Assembly (NCBI GenBank): GCA_905250885.1
Contig: CAJNOQ010003312.1
Span: 1-20,678, forward strand
Direction of reading: 5' to 3'
DNA: 20,678 nt
Source: Didymodactylos carnosus
Lineage: Eukaryota > Rotifera > Eurotatoria > Philodinida > Philodinidae
The notes under the pieces were generated by a model. That model ran no database searches and had not been told where the DNA came from. It worked only from the letters and a program-made list of their open reading frames with translations. Both the position numbers and the translations under genes were made by a program. Positions 1 to 9,435 of the stretch are shown here, piece after piece. How positions within the stretch are numbered: the first letter of the stretch is position 1; each line of letters begins with the position of its first letter.

Positions 1-116
1 GTTGTTTATGACCTTAATAACCTTACATGTGTATTAGTTTAATGTAAACTAAACAGTTTTTCCTTTATTGAAAAATAGGTGGTCCATTTTTGGACCACCG
101 GTCCTCAAAGGGTTAA
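1..116. mobile_element. Right end of a piggyBac-like non-autonomous element at a TTAA site
   Basis: Seen: reading left to right the sequence ends CAAAGGG followed at once by TTAA (113-116). Just inside lies a perfect 9-bp hairpin with a 4-nt loop, arms 78-86 and 91-99 (GGTGGTCCA / TGGACCACC). Known: piggyBac-superfamily elements integrate at TTAA and have termini of the form CCCTTTG... or CCY...GGG, often with a subterminal palindrome. Inference: this is one end of such an element, with the other end lying left of the window. No transposase coding is visible in the 112 bases available, so size and autonomy are unknown. Confidence 0.5.
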
Positions 117-957
117 GCAAAGACTTTGTTGAATTTAACGTTCAGGTGCATGTCTCTGAGTTTTTAACTGTGGTTAATTTCTTCTGGCCATTTTTGCATT
201 CTGTATCTCATATCGCATTCGAGTTTGATTTTATGCCATAGGGTGTTCTGTGGAGTCTGTGCCGTGTTTATATTGAGTTTGTTTGCATAAGCTGGAATCC
301 TTTCTAAATGAAAGACCCATGAGTAGAGTTAGCATAAATCGAGTTAAAGAAGTTTGGAAATACCGGCATCATAGAACGCAAAATCGCATCATTTGCGTTA
401 TTTTGTGTTTTGAGGATGTTATACCCATCTCCTTTTATTCCAACAATACAATCAGAAAAAACAAAAAAAACTCCTCTTGTACAGAAAACCTCACAATATA
501 TATACGTGAGGGGGAGAGAGAGAGAAGAATCTGAACACAATGAATGTAGCTATGATAAGAGAAGGAATGATGACAAAGAGAATGCTATTTGGGAGAGCCA
601 TGACTTATGTCAGCAACGACTGACATAACAGAGGACTCACTAAACATCAAACTTTTGTCAATGTAAACACGTAGTGAACCTTGAAGTTTTTTGTGGAATA
701 TATGGTAAAAAGTTAGGGCTTTCTTGTGTCGTCGAAAAACTTTCGAAACGTTTTGGAGGTTTTTAGAAGGTTTTTAAAAACCTGATGTGGCCTTTTTTAA
801 GATAGGTAAAATTTTAACAAAACAAAACGGAAAGTCACTTATAATATTCGACTCGTCTTTCCATTATATATCGAGTGATAAGACAAAAACTTTCATAGTT
901 TTTAAATTGAAATCGAAAAAGTCGAGATATCGGTCGGGACTGTTGAGTTTTTGCGTG
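117..957. other. Non-coding stretch with a microsatellite and a small hairpin
   Basis: No convincing gene was found. Short frames over 283-630 run through a TA/GA microsatellite (about 497-527) and look random. A perfect 9-bp inverted repeat with a 6-nt loop lies at 605-628 (TTATGTCAG / CTGACATAA). Around 750-790 a stretch containing TGGAGGTTTTTAGAA resembles, in reverse orientation, the repeat at about 8150-8195. Confidence 0.5.
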
Positions 958-1432
958 TTTTAGGCAATAAAAATATCATATTCAGAGTCGACGTCGAAAA
1001 TTGTGTCAGATGATAAATGTTTCGTTGATTTTCATTGTATGGTGAAAATCTCAGTAATTTTTCGACCGGAAAATTTGAAAAAAACAAAAGTGGTCGAATA
1101 CGATAAAAAAAACTACATCATACGACTCAGTTTTCGACGCCGACTCTGAATATGATATTTTATCGGAACGGCTATTGACACCAGCGCTGGTGTCACCAAA
1201 ACGCTATCGACACCACTAACGGGTATCAGTTAAAGTTATTGACATCAGTATACAGAAACTCCGTCTTGTGTGGAGATAATAATAGAGAATAGCTTTAATT
1301 GACGCCAACTAGATTGAGTCTCGGTGCACTGGTGTCAATAGCTGTGGCTGACACCCGTTGGTGGTGTCGATAGCTTGTTGGTGATACCACCGGTGGTGCC
1401 AATAGGTCTACAGTATTTTTATTGCATAAAAA
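958..1432. repeat. Palindromic element carrying a nested insertion
   Basis: Inverted arms at about 966-1018 and 1112-1165 are about 85 percent identical and share ATCATATTCAGAGTCG. The outermost left segment (TTTTAGGCAATAAAAATA, about 958-977) pairs with the reverse complement of about 1414-1432, which lies beyond the inner element at 1166-1413. The simplest reading is one fold-back element whose right arm was split by a later insertion. No coding sequence was found in it. Confidence 0.6.
1166..1413. mobile_element. Inverted-repeat MITE-like element, nested
   Basis: Two arms of about 78 bp, at 1170-1249 and 1329-1406, are inverted copies of each other at roughly 80 percent identity. Each arm is itself made of two to three units about 32 bp long that begin GCTATYGACACCA. 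The interior is only about 80 bp and has no reading frame of note. Flanking TATTTTATCG (1156-1165) and TATTTTTATTG (1414-1424) may be a degraded 10-11 bp target duplication, a length typical of Mutator-like elements. The superfamily assignment is tentative. Confidence 0.6.
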
Positions 1433-2145
1433 GTTAGTTCTAATGGAGAAAAGACAAAATTACGGGCAGAGTTCAGTTTTTCTGAATTAGAAAAAGTGTG
1501 TTTTCTTAGTAATAAGACAAAAAAAAAAAAGAAAAAACGATCTGTACTGTTAAAGCTCGTTTAATGGTGGTTCTAATAAAATAAAAGAGTCGGCTTCATG
1601 TCTTCACAAAAACACTAGATAGGTTTGTTTTTAGAATGTTCTTGTTTTAGGAAAACACGGCTTTCTTTCAAGAATGAAAATTCAATAACTGGTGAATTTA
1701 AAGAAATATAACGCTCAAACTTTCTTTAACATTAGCAGACTATTAGCACACGTACATCAAAGTCATTGTTTCAAAATAAACATTTTCTTTCTATTGTAAT
1801 CCGATGTTACTTTCTTTTATTCACTTCCCATCCATCTAGCATATATATACTTAGATCTGAATCACAATAGTTATATTTTTCCTTATATTCAGTTTTCTTA
1901 ACGTGGCAAAATAGTGAACTTGAAACTATTGTTTATTTGTTGGTGTAGCACTATGTGTGAAAAGTAGGTGAAATGTCAATCAAGTATTTTCGATCTTTCG
2001 AGGATCCAGACTGAGAGACAAGTGTCGTAGTCACATGGAGTAATTCTGATAATCGCTTAAAACTTTTCAGATATTTTGGCCAGTTTTCACCGGAGAAAAT
2101 TAGTGTTATGTAGGCAAATGGAGCTGACTCTTAGGGATCTCTGTC
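1433..2145. other. Intergenic sequence without recognised features
   Basis: AT-rich non-coding DNA with poly-A tracts (about 1519-1536). I found no open frame with coding character, no clear repeat boundary and no RNA gene. Confidence 0.5.
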
Positions 2146-2782
2146 GTTTCGCCAAAAGACGATTCGCCAAAAGACAATTCGCCGTGGCGAAGTGTCATGT
2201 GCCGTTTCGCCAATTGGCGAAAGCGTACAAATTCTTGGCGAAACGGCACTGACATTTCGCCATAGCGAATCGTCTTGCGGCGAAACGGTTTTTGAACATC
2301 TTTTGTATACGCAAAATTTTGGGGAATCTCTGACGTTTCGCCAGAGCACGATTCGCCGAAAGACAATTTCCTGGAAACCTCCCTCGAAATATATATTTTC
2401 AAACAAACTAACAAATAGCTACGAACACAGAGCCTTGAAAATAGAAATGCTAGAAATGCGTACTAATTCCAACACAAATAAACATGAGAACGATGTCACA
2501 ACAAAAGACATAGGGGAATAAAATAAATGTAATTTTTCAAATAGCGTTGCGTTTTATCTAATTCAACTTAGTAAAAAAACACCTGTTCTTAAAAATGAAG
2601 AAAAAAGAAAAAACATATTTACACTTTCAAAATACATCTTCACATAGTCTCTACCTCCTTCCTTCTTCTTCATCTTCACAAATACTTCCAACTACTATCA
2701 CTATTTTCAACGGCACATGACATTTCGAGTTGGCGAAACGACACATGACATTTCGCCATGGCGAATTGTCTTTTGGCGAAAC
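2146..2782. mobile_element. Inverted-repeat element built of GGCGAA/TTCGCC palindromes
   Basis: The left end opens GTTTCGCCAAAAGACGATTC and the right end (2710-2782), reverse complemented, opens GTTTCGCCAAAAGACAATTC. Both continue into a GGCGAA palindrome, then GTCATGTG and another TTTCGCC. On the left (2146-2372) the GGCGAA/TTCGCC motif recurs about a dozen times in both orientations, with AAAAGACRATTCGCC in tandem. The interior (about 2380-2700) is AT-rich and shows no gene. Apparent reading frames over the left arm are artefacts of the repeat. A non-autonomous DNA element is the likeliest identity. Confidence 0.6.
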
Positions 2783-3287
2783 GGTTTTTTACCACTCTTA
2801 GCTATCTACTGACGTAAACATTTTTATAAATTTCATTAACATTAATTAGTTGTAATAAATTTGTAGTGAATATGTTTAGCATTTCCATAATTCCCCCATT
2901 TGCGATGATTGTGATAACTACAGTCAAAATTGCTGGAATAAACTTACAGCACTTAGTTTCAAGAGAAAACTTGTAATAAATTGACTAAAAATTACAGCAT
3001 CTTGTAGAGGGTTTTCTGCTCTACCTTCCATATGAATTGTCAGTCATTTGGACTTAATCGAAATTTGATAATTAGAAATTACGAAAAGTAATAGACAGTT
3101 ATTTTTCTCATTTTTCTCCTTTCAGGTATTAGTACTAACACAGCTATTTTTCATGGGGTAATTAAGTTTATAACAATTGCGTGTAACTCACATACATAAA
3201 CAGGAAAAAATCTTCAGCGTCTCTCACAAGCGAATTTTGATGCTATACTAAATGACAAAATTGTTCAGAATCCTATAATCCAGAGAT
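2783..3287. other. Intergenic sequence without recognised features
   Basis: AT-rich DNA between two inverted-repeat elements. No coding frame, RNA gene or clear repeat was recognised. Confidence 0.45.
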
Positions 3288-3947
3288 GCAACCGGTCAAC
3301 AAAATCCTGAGCGGTATCGGCCAGTAGAGCCCTGCGGGATCGGGGTCAAGCTCACGAACGGATTCGGGATCAGGATTTAAGCTGCTGAACGAGATCGGGA
3401 TTCTCTTTTTCCAATTTATTGAAAGAGACACATGCTGTATAAATGGTTCTATTATATTTTTTCTATCATATTTTTTTCTACTAGTGTAACGTAAAAAAGA
3501 GAAAACATGGACTTCCATACACTCTTCTATTGGTTAGAGAGGCCATATTGAGCTTTTTACATATCTTACTTTTGGTGGCCAGCTAGCTCTCAACGAATGC
3601 TGAAGTTATCTGCTACTGGTAGCTGTTATTAGCAGATAATTTCTTTCACCGATAAAGTAAACAATTAAACACACACAAGAAACTGTCGTCCTCACACGAC
3701 AGTCAATCAGATTCTTTCTTTCAGCCTGTTGCACACGAGCTACAGCTGTTTGTATTTTAGCGAAAAAAATTTCGAGATTTAACGGGATTGTAATTGTACC
3801 TACGGGACGGGATCGGGATTGGGATTGGCGAAAAGAATTTTTCGGGATCGGGATCGAGACGAAAAAACTCAATCCCACAGGGCTCTACCGACCGATCACC
3901 GACCGAACGGCGAACATGTGCAGACCGGCCGGTTGACCAACCATTTT
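3288..3947. repeat. GC-rich shell around the GGGATC element
   Basis: The flanks outside the 3325-3887 element carry inverted CCGGTCAAC (3292-3300) and GTTGACC (3932-3938) plus several CCGACCG/CGGT motifs on the right (3888-3935). This may be an older element into which the inner one inserted, or simply extended terminal sequence of the same element. The boundaries are uncertain. Confidence 0.35.
3325..3887. mobile_element. hAT-like non-autonomous element with GGGATC subterminal repeats
   Basis: The left end reads TAGAGCCCTGCGGGATCGGG and the reverse complement of the right end reads TAGAGCCCTGTGGGATTGAG. Next to each terminus lie runs of GGGATC/GGGATT units (3338-3402 and about 3783-3856). 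Length is 563 bp and the interior has no transposase. Known: hAT termini commonly follow YAGRGNTG-like patterns with 8-bp target duplications. The 8-bp flanks here (TCGGCCAG, CCGACCGA) do not match well, so the class rests on the termini alone. Confidence 0.55.
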
Positions 3948-4111
3948 TCTGAAAGTTTTAACTGGTAAGCGACCGGTACTTACATTTCCCAAGAACTCTT
4001 TCGGAATGGTAGACGAAGTGGTGGAGTGCCCCTGGAGTGAATGGAGTTTGATGTTTTCGATTGACGTGCTTTGCGTTTTCAAATTCTGCTTTCATTTGTA
4101 GTGTTGTTTAG

Positions 4112-4201
4112 TTCCCAATGTTCCTATAGTTCCTAATGTTCCCATAATTCCCAATATTCCCATAGTTCCTAATGTTCTTATAGTTCCTATAGTTCTCAAT
4201 G
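4112..4201. repeat. 9-bp minisatellite, ten units
   Basis: Ten consecutive 9-bp units of the form TTCCYAATG or TTCCYATAG run without a gap from 4112 to 4201. Because the period is a multiple of three, the reverse strand reads through as a Gly-Thr-rich repeat with no stop, but nothing else supports coding. Confidence 0.85.
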
Positions 4202-4213
4202 CTTCTAGTATTA

Positions 4214-4285
4214 GAAGGAGTGGTGAAGTATGGAGGAGTGGTGAAGTATGGAGGAGTGGTGGAGTATGGAAGAGTAGTGGAGTAT
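4214..4285. repeat. 18-bp minisatellite, four units
   Basis: Four tandem 18-bp units of consensus GGAGGAGTGGTGAAGTAT occupy 4214-4285, thirteen bases after the end of the 9-bp array. Later units show A/G substitutions. The reverse strand reads as a repetitive His-Thr-Pro-Leu-Leu frame that I regard as fortuitous. Confidence 0.85.
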
Positions 4286-4329
4286 GGAGTACGGTTTTCC
4301 CCTCTTGGGTTTTTCCCTCTTGCATCCAA

Positions 4330-4620
4330 GCATCAAAAAAGATCTAGTATCGTCCGATTCATGTAGATTACTAGATTTTTACTCGATTGCAACTATTGGG
4401 TAACGACCGTGGAAATCTAGTAATCGGGTGACGACTGCTGGATTTCTTCTAGTTGCAACTATCGATTTATCGCTCGATAATCGATCGATTTAACTATTGC
4501 TAGATGCACATGCAGACGCATCTAGTTAAAAGTCCCTTTTCCAACTAGTAATCTAGATGACAACTAGTCGTGCATCGCCCGATTACAGACAAAAGGTATC
4601 TAGATTTTTCCCATAGGTGA
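4330..4620. repeat. CTAG-rich repeat with inverted subterminal motifs
   Basis: About ten CTAG sites occur in 290 bp, embedded in recurring ATCTAG, GATTACTAG and GTAATCGGG motifs in both orientations. Near the left edge AAAGATCTAGTATCG opposes, in inverted orientation, GGTATCTAGATTTTT near the right edge. No gene is present. It is probably a degenerate non-autonomous DNA element, but the terminal repeats are too eroded to classify. Confidence 0.4.
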
Positions 4621-4663
4621 GTTTTGCTTGGACATATTTATCTGTATCTGTGCGTTAATTACC

Positions 4664-4845
4664 ATAATAAGTACATCATATCCGGTGCAAGGACACATTA
4701 ATGCATCAATAATGATTAATGAAAACCGTGTTGTTAAGAAAATTTATCAGATATTTAATATTTTTTCGTAGAAACAAGGTATTATTGAACAAGTCGATTA
4801 TTTTACGCCAGTCAAATATGTTTTATGCGACGTATTGAAATAATC
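4664..4845 (+). pseudogene. Fragment of a LolA-like gene, paralogue of the gene at 5334
   Basis: The reading frame through TSYPVQG (from 4673) and then GIIEQVDYFTPVKYVLC (about 4778-4830) matches the corresponding residues 215-265 of the intact gene just downstream. Nucleotide matches include CATCATATCCGGTGCAAGG, present in both. The distance between the two blocks is 104 bp here and 101 bp in the intact gene, so the middle is also homologous, with one codon gained. A TAG replaces a Tyr codon in front of the second block and a TAA follows soon after VLC. Neither the signal peptide nor the rest of the gene is recognisable nearby. This is a relic of a tandem duplicate; it cannot encode the family product. 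Confidence 0.85.
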
Positions 4846-5333
4846 TATGACAATCACTTTTTCTTGAATATTCAGTACATTGTACAAAAAACATGGTTAA
4901 AAATATCGGCAATACTAACACATATGATAATATTTTTTACCAACAAGAGTGATTACTAATGTTGAAATTACTAAATATTTATTTGTACATTGAGTTTGTG
5001 TACCTTCTTTAGTCACGATGATAAGAAACTTATTTAAAATTGAAAAATTTTTAAGATAATAGAGAACATTTTTTATCGTCCAATTTTGTTATCAGACTGT
5101 GTAGAAATATATTAAAGATGATTTGTTATTTAATATTTTGAACAATTTTAAGAACAAAAGATTAATAAAGAGCGGACAATGTATATTTTGACGAAGTAAA
5201 ATATAAAAATAAAAGAATAAGAGTATTATGCGAATATACGTGAATGGTGTTGGTTACCTGAAGATAAGATAAAAGAATAAAACGATGAAAAAAAAGTGTC
5301 TTTCGTTTTTTATTAAAAACATTTTGTGATAAC
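4846..5333 (+). promoter_or_regulatory. Upstream region of the LolA-like gene
   Basis: Very AT-rich sequence between the relic and the intact gene. A TATA-like AAATATAAAA lies at about 5199-5208, roughly 130 bp before the ATG, and an ATAAAAGAATAA segment occurs twice (about 5209 and 5269). No transcription start, spliced-leader acceptor or factor site can be defined from sequence alone. Confidence 0.25.
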
Positions 5334-7594
5334 ATGCACATTAATATGAAAATTCTAGTGATATTGGCTGTTGTTATTGCCGTTAATACTTTAAATACTA
5401 AAGAGGAGTGGAATGGCGATCCGTTAATTTGTGAATTAGATTTAAATCCCGATCCAACACCACCTGGTATTCAATATCCAACATTTCCTGATAAAGCTGA
5501 ATTTACTCTTGTGGAAACAGCTCACGCTATCTCTTTTAATCTCTCTCAATTTCGACAAGTAATGTTTCAATATTTTTATGATTATTCTGCGAATAAAATG
5601 ATAAAGGTAACAAATTTCAATGGTATCATTACTCTTGAATATTTTTATTACAACAGTTTGAAAACAGCAATCTATTCAAGTAATCAATTTTGTACTGTAA
5701 AGGATATTCCAGTCAATTTACCATCTGATTCTTCTTCGGCAATCATGATTGATAATGTATATCATATAAGACCATTAGAACAATTTCTAGCATTTACCAT
5801 AACGAGTTTAAATGGAACATTGATTAAACCAAAATATATTGGAGAAGATAAAATTCGAGGTATTCCTGTTGATACATGGAGAACGTGTGTTATTGATAAA
5901 ACAACCTATCGCACTACAAAATATGATTGGTCATTTGCTAAACCAAACTTTAACATGCCTGGTGGTCAAATACGAACATCATATCCGGTGCAAGGACGCA
6001 GTCGTACATCAATAATGGTAAATGGAAGTCATATTGCTGAGGTTGATGCGGTACTTAATGTTTTTTCATACAAACCAGGTATTGTTGAACAAGCCGATTA
6101 TTTTACACCACCCAAAGGTGTTTTATGCCATGGTTTAGTTAAAGACGAAGATTTAGTTAGTCTAGAAGATCAGGGAATACAATGGCCAAATCTTTTCAGT
6201 GTTCGTATAGGTGCCTCAACATCAAAACAAATGTTGTGGAGAAATTTTCATTTAAGATATAATGCACAGAGAAAAATATTACGTTATGATTATAAACCTA
6301 TTGGTAATAATTTACAAGAAGTTGTAATTGACCATGAAACTCAACATAAATATACAATTGATCGTACAACGGGTGCATGTCAAATAACAAAAAATTTAGA
6401 ATATGATAATGTTGATGTTCTTAAAAATCCAATTGAATTTTTTTTTAAATTTCAAAATTACTTTTTGAATTCACCAAAAAATGCTTTTCAATTTGTTGGT
6501 ATTCGAAATTGTCGTAATAGTATCCAATGTATAATATTCGCAATATCTGAAGGTCAATTTCCACCAGATACAAGTGAAAGTTGGATAAAAACAAATTTAG
6601 AATGGGCATGGTCAAAACGAGAATCGAATTCTATTTCTCCAACAGGCAAATATCTATTTGACTATCCTGTTCATCTATATTTAAAATTGTATCGAAAAAC
6701 AGATGATGATCAACCAGTTGTAGAAAATATTCAATATGAATTTTATGAATTTAATCAAGATGTACATGAAAATGAATTTGATGTTAGCGTATGCTATCGA
6801 TCAAATGATTTACTTTATAAACATGTTGCATTTCAATTGAAAATGAATCGACCAATATCATCAACATTGGAAGATGTTCATCTCGATAGGTAAGTACAAC
6901 ATATAAAATATTGTTTAAAAAATGTACATCAATTTATGTGAGTTTTTTTTCTTCTTCAAGGCGTGTATTATTAAATAATATGGTTAATCAATTAACATCT
7001 ACTATGGATATCAGTCGACAACGTGTATCAAATTTAGAAATTGATCATAATAAACAAAATGATACTCTTTATTGTATTTTTACTATCTTAGATCGACCAC
7101 CGTTAAATAATCCGGCTGATGCGATTAGTGTTCTTGATGCACGAGATAGATTAAAACAAGGAATTGATGGAGGTTTATTTAAATTTGAAATTAGTGATGG
7201 TCTTGGTGATACATTTATAGTTAGTGCTATTGAAGGAACATTAGAAGATTTAAAACATTTATATTTATTTGATTCAAATGTACAAATAAATAATATAACT
7301 GTGTTTATAAATACAACAATTAATATTAATAATACAGTGATAGTTTATAAAGAAGAAATTCGAGAAAAAACTGTATTATATCAAAAAGGATCACAGCCTG
7401 GAGCGATTGTTGGCGGCTTAGCAGTCGGTCTGGTTTTTGGAATATTAACTTTATTGATTATATATCAAATAATAATTAGAAGACAATCGGCAGGTAAAGA
7501 GGGAGGATCAGGATTTCCAAATATAAGTTATCGCGGAAAAAAAACAGAAGAACCAACATTAACGATGGATGTACCAATTAGCTCAGATGCATAA
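5334..7594 (+). CDS. LolA-like domain type I membrane protein, two exons
   Basis: Exon 1 is 5334-6889 and exon 2 is 6961-7594. Joining them restores an Arg codon (AG|G) and gives 729 residues. Seen: a hydrophobic signal peptide at about 5-18 (the Met at residue 5 may be the true start); two similar extracellular modules at about 30-270 and 275-500; a third juxtamembrane module at about 525-640; a glycine-rich transmembrane helix at about 667-691; and a 38-residue tail. Exon 1 encodes cysteines at 33, 120, 185, 265, 349, 393, 399 and 487. N-glycosylation sequons include NLS 69, NGT 160, NGS 230 and several in 552-643. Known: LolA-like domains are predicted beta-barrel lipid-carrier-like folds found in invertebrate secreted and membrane proteins whose roles are mostly unknown. 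Inference: a cell-surface protein, with lipid or ligand binding possible but unproven. The family call rests on motifs such as GIPVDTWRTC, VFSYKPGI and IDRTTGAC and was not confirmed by a search. Confidence 0.85.
6890..6960 (+). other. 71-nt GT-AG intron
   Basis: Donor GTAAGT at 6890-6895, a T-rich tract (AGTTTTTTTTCTTCTTCAAG) and acceptor AG at 6959-6960. Without splicing, exon 1 meets TAA at 6891-6893. With splicing the frame continues into a long open exon that supplies the transmembrane helix. Retention would give a truncated 519-residue form lacking the membrane anchor, possibly secreted; whether this happens is unknown. Confidence 0.9.
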
Positions 7595-8519
7595 TACTCA
7601 TTTCAATAATAAGAAAACATTCTTATTTATTTTTTCTTTTAATTTTAATTTTCTATTTGTAAAACTGATCAGTTTATGTACGTTTTATTATTATTTTTAT
7701 TTTGGACAGGATTGTGTAACCATGAACGATATTAGAATGCATGGTTTTCTCTATTAAGGCCCCCCATTCGAAAAAGTCTCATTAACTTTGATAAAGATGT
7801 TCGTCTACTCACAAATCTAGAACGAATATCAAAAGTCGGGCTCTAATAGGGTCTAGCCACATATGTCAACTTCGATTTAAGATCTTCTAGAGCTCTGCGA
7901 TGTTTCATTACCGAGAAATCTGGGAACTACGAAATGGTGTTAAAGTGAAACTCACTTTCGAGATATAGTAGTGGCGCCAGTATCTGATGCAAGTTTGAGG
8001 GCTTTCAGCAAAACTCTCATAACTCTTGATCAGAATATCATTCAGAGCTGGGAGATATCTCATTTTGACCGGAAGTCTTTGTTCTATCTTGTGATGCTAC
8101 TGAAAAGTAATTTTTGATTTGCTTTTTAATCGGAAAGTAAAACGTTTTCGAAAAGCCAGGTTTTCAAAAAACTTTTCTAAAAACCTCCATACCCCTTCGA
8201 TGAGGACTAGGTAACATTGGATTCTGTTAGTAGATACTGTGGGCTATCTGATGATGAGCGTTTCAAACGTATCAACCTATGATGACGTTTTTTCTTAACA
8301 GAAATTGTGTAATCATCTTTCATATTTTCACAGCTAACTTTTGTTGCTTGAGATAATCCAAATTTCCTCAATCTACTCGAATATCAAGATATACTCTGCT
8401 TTGTCTAGCTCTACTTAGGATAAGTAACTAGTATTTTCTTTCTTTCAGAGATTTCTAAAAACATATTTCAAAACCAAAGGACTTTCTATTAGTTTTGAAA
8501 TCTTTGTTGAACTTCCAGG
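7595..8519. other. 3' flank of the LolA-like gene, then interspersed repeat
   Basis: The first 160 bp after the stop are T-rich and probably 3' UTR; no AATAAA was seen there. From about 7757 the sequence changes to repeat-like DNA beginning GGCCCCCCATTC. Within it, AGAGCTGGGAGATATCTCAT (about 8045-8064) recurs with one change at about 11412. A 10-bp hairpin (ATTTCAAAAC / GTTTTGAAAT) lies near 8466-8502. No gene was found. Confidence 0.5.
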
Positions 8520-8752
8520 TGTGGGCATCGTCAATCGACGTTTGAGCGATCGACATTTGAGCGACCTCGACATTAGACACTTTTCAATATGACTTTTTTC
8601 CGATCAGGAAAATCGAATGATTCTTCACTTTGATAATGATGATGATAACAATTTCTTTGTCGTCCGATTATGAGCTGAGTTATTTGGAGATCTATAGAGT
8701 AGAGAGCGAGGAGAAAAAGGCACTCAAATGTCGATTAATCGTGTGGCATATG
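8519..8752. mobile_element. Short inverted-repeat element with TCGACRTTTGAGCG units
   Basis: The left side (8519-8575) holds two tandem copies of ATCGACRTTTGAGCG plus a partial third. The reverse complement of the right side (8721-8752) carries the same motif, preceded by GCCACACGATTA, comparable with GTGTGGGCATCGTC at the left end. About 234 bp, no coding capacity. MITE-like; target duplication not evident. Confidence 0.45.
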
Positions 8753-9377
8753 TAATGTAGAATATTGCTAAATACTTTGAAGTAATGTCAATAGGATTAA
8801 TAAGAATAAACCTATCCTTTTTATCATTTTCAAGGTAGAAACTTCATTGTAACGTTTCGTTCTTCACTACCAACATCATTCATCAAAACACAAATGTATT
8901 TTACATCTTTATATAGAGAGAAACTTATGTATCCGATCACTGTTCAGCTGATGAAATGAGGAAATCGCATTTTATCAAAAAAACCTCGTTTTTTGGGGTT
9001 ATTACAGGACCTATACTTCGGTCGGAATTTTTCTCATAGTCTAATCTCAGACTAGACAACGTATGGTAAAAATTTCAACCGAATCGGTTGATGCCGGTAT
9101 AACCATCTGCCTGAAATACTCAGATAATGGCTCTAAAGTTCGGATTTTGCTACACAGTTTTCTCATTTTCTATTAATAAAAGTAACGCGGTAAAGAACAA
9201 TAGCTCCGAGATTTAGACAGATATATAAAACAGACATTTTACAACATATAAGAAATATTGTCAGATGACTAACTCTCACATTTTGTGTTACTCTCCCGTC
9301 CCCAGGTATAATGCGCTATGAAAGCCTTCCTTCTTTACATAAACAGGAATATCTCCAAGGGGGCAACAGCGGGTTCC
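8753..9377. other. Intergenic sequence without recognised features
   Basis: No open frame with coding character. The stretch at about 8960-9170 has the somewhat GC-richer look of an old interspersed repeat, but no second copy is visible in this window. Confidence 0.4.
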
Positions 9378-9435
9378 GAGACTCCAGGACTCCAAGGACT
9401 CCAAAGGATTCCGAGGGACTCCAAGGACTCCAAAG
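9378..9435. repeat. GGACTCCAA 9-bp minisatellite
   Basis: About six units of GGACTCCAA, some with an extra A or a GATTCCGAG variant. The two overlapping forward reading frames across it are by-products of the 9-bp period. Confidence 0.7.

Noticed and set aside
2106-2521. Open frames of 90-110 residues on both strands
   Set aside because: They are generated by the GGCGAA palindrome lattice, which has few stop codons in several frames; peptides such as FGESSFGET simply repeat the motif.
4092-4329. Two overlapping minus-strand frames with Gly-Thr and His-Thr-Pro repeats
   Set aside because: Products of the 9-bp and 18-bp minisatellites; both frames are equally open and neither has non-repetitive coding sequence.
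7569-7757. 62-residue frame overlapping the 3' end of the LolA-like gene
   Set aside because: Phe/Tyr-rich translation of the T-rich 3' UTR in another frame.
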